Shown one piece after another: positions 7,036 to 7,431 of a stretch of 7,431 nt of DNA. The translations under genes and the position numbers were made by a program. Each line of letters starts with the position of its first letter. Position 1 is the first letter of the stretch. The DNA comes from an uncultured Collinsella sp. (GTDB lineage Bacteria > Actinomycetota > Coriobacteriia > Coriobacteriales > Coriobacteriaceae), in assembly GCA_902470835.1 (NCBI GenBank), contig CABRHR010000100.1, positions 1-7,431 on the forward strand, written 5' to 3'. The notes beneath the pieces are model-generated. The model searched no databases. It had not been told where the DNA came from and saw only the letters and a list, made by a program, of their open reading frames with translations.

Positions 7036-7192
7036 GGTCCCCGGCGCTGCCCGGGCGCCAGCGGCCGCATATGAACTTTCCTGCTCTACAGTCCTGCTCA
7101 CGACGGAGGCCACATTAAGTGGCCTCCTGTTCGTGCGGAACTCGCGATAAAGTTCATATGCGGCCGCTGGCGCCCGGGCAGCGCCGGGGACC
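7036..7192. repeat. Nested inverted-repeat element, complete copy A
   Basis: A perfect 44-bp inverted repeat (7036-7079 with 7149-7192) encloses a 69-bp core (7080-7148). The arm runs from GGTCCCCGGCGC at the outer end to CATATGAACTTT at the inner end. It is extremely GC-rich apart from its inner 12 bases, and it contains several short palindromes (CCCGGG, GCGGCCGC, CATATG). The core has a second perfect hairpin (7105-7127) and a flanking CACGA/TCGTG stem (7099-7103 with 7131-7135). It begins 12 bp after the tsaD-fusion stop codon, so it should lie in the operon's 3' untranslated RNA. Part of it recurs in opposite orientation at 7362-7431. No transposase or credible ORF is present. Possible natures are a REP/MITE-like repeat, a structured RNA or a 3'-end-forming hairpin; I do not recognise a named family. 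Confidence 0.88.
7105..7127. other. Inner hairpin of copy A
   Basis: GGAGGCCAC pairs perfectly with GTGGCCTCC (9 bp) around the 5-nt loop ATTAA (TTAAT on the minus strand). There is no U-run on either side (TGTTCG follows on the plus strand), so it is not a standard intrinsic terminator. The matching hairpin of copy B has the same loop and the same stem length but three different base pairs. Confidence 0.85.
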
Positions 7193-7343
7193 TTTCTGTA
7201 TCGATATAGCTTCTGGGCTGGTTTGGCGTCGACAACGTCCAGCAAGGTTAACAAGCCAGCGTCGAATTTCCGGCGTTCTTTAGCTGAAAGAAAAAGTTGG
7301 CGTGCGGAGCTTTGCTCCGCATTTGGGATGGGAGCCCCTGAGA
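7193..7343. other. Spacer between the two repeat copies, no gene recognised
   Basis: These 151 bases separate two head-to-head copies of the repeat. They hold two local hairpins: TTCTTT/AAAGAA (7276-7281 with 7287-7292), and a stronger one described separately at 7303-7321. Frames on both strands are open here (plus strand from 7196 to the window end), but none has a ribosome binding site or recognisable protein motif, so I do not call a gene. Confidence 0.5.
7303..7321. other. Short GC-rich hairpin, possible weak terminator
   Basis: TGCGGAGC pairs with GCTCCGCA (8 bp) around a TTT loop. On the plus strand it is followed by TTTGGG and on the minus strand by CGCC, so neither side has a convincing U-run. 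It may help end transcription leaving the operon or simply belong to the repeat-rich spacer. Confidence 0.4.
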
Positions 7344-7431
7344 GCCGCGGGAGCCGGGCGGCGCATATGAACTTTATCGCGAGTTCCGCACGCAAAGGAA
7401 AGCACTTAATGTGCTTTCCGTCTTGCGCAGG
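7344..7431. repeat. Nested inverted-repeat element, copy B, truncated by the window end
   Basis: Bases 7362-7392 are identical over 31 bp to the reverse complement of 7132-7162 in copy A, running from CGCATATGAACTTT to TTCCGCACG. A hairpin of equal geometry follows (7397-7419), GGAAAGCAC with GTGCTTTCC around TTAAT, plus an outer CGCAA/TTGCG stem (7391-7395 with 7423-7427). A GC-rich sequence at about 7344-7362 precedes it and would be the outer arm; it differs from the arm of copy A. The second arm would lie just beyond the window. The copy is inverted relative to copy A, so the two face each other across about 200 bp. The 5' limit is uncertain. Confidence 0.8.
7397..7419. other. Inner hairpin of copy B
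   Basis: A perfect 9-bp stem with the loop TTAAT, identical in loop and closing CAC/GTG pairs to the minus-strand reading of 7105-7127. Three stem pairs differ from copy A, each changed on both sides so that pairing is kept. Confidence 0.82.

Noticed and set aside
7105..7127. Inner hairpin as an intrinsic terminator
   Set aside because: No U-run follows on either strand.
5998..7395. Long minus-strand open frame of 465 codons
   Set aside because: It lies antisense to the TsaD domain and runs through the repeat element. It has no recognisable domain and no start site with a ribosome binding site. It reflects codon bias in the real gene.
7196..7431. Plus-strand frame open to the window end, with an internal ATG at 7367
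   Set aside because: It has no ribosome binding site. The equivalent frame in copy A gives a short peptide that stops within the core, and the differences between the two peptides are non-conservative. The DNA differences instead preserve base pairing, so structure explains them better than coding.
7036..7431. CRISPR array
   Set aside because: There are only two copies, in opposite orientation, with nested palindromes and no regular spacers or cas genes.

Overview
The window looks like a chromosomal housekeeping segment from a member of the Coriobacteriia, most likely Collinsella or a close relative. This rests on moderately high GC, the actinobacterial-style gene order acpS-nnr-alr-(udg)-tsaE-tsaB/rimI/tsaD, and the fusion of the last three genes into one reading frame. 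The assignment comes from gene order and protein character, not from a database search.

Layout: bases 1-90 are the tail of an upstream transcription unit, closed by a strong intrinsic terminator (59-90). A sigma-70-type promoter at 141-170 precedes a tight run of six plus-strand genes (200-7023). Gaps between genes are 12 bp or less, and tsaE and the fused gene overlap by 14 bp, so this is very probably one operon. The genes are acpS (holo-ACP synthase), nnr (NAD(P)HX repair epimerase/dehydratase), alr (alanine racemase), a family 4 Fe-S uracil-DNA glycosylase, tsaE, and a 794-residue TsaB-RimI-TsaD fusion. Together they cover fatty-acid carrier activation, nicotinamide cofactor repair, D-Ala supply for peptidoglycan, base-excision repair and tRNA t6A37 modification. 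TsaC/Sua5, which makes the threonylcarbamoyl-AMP used by the Tsa proteins, is not in the window.

The most unusual part is the roughly 400-bp tail after the operon (7024-7431). It holds one complete and one window-truncated copy of a structured repeat in opposite orientations. The complete copy (7036-7192) is a perfect 44-bp inverted repeat around a 69-bp core, and that core contains its own 9-bp-stem hairpin. The two copies share an identical 31-bp block and an identical hairpin loop. The variable hairpin positions differ by paired, compensatory changes, and the outer GC-rich arms differ in sequence. This suggests selection on, or a mechanism that maintains, secondary structure. I do not recognise the element as a named family. 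It could be a REP/MITE-like repeat, a structured RNA or a transcription-ending device.
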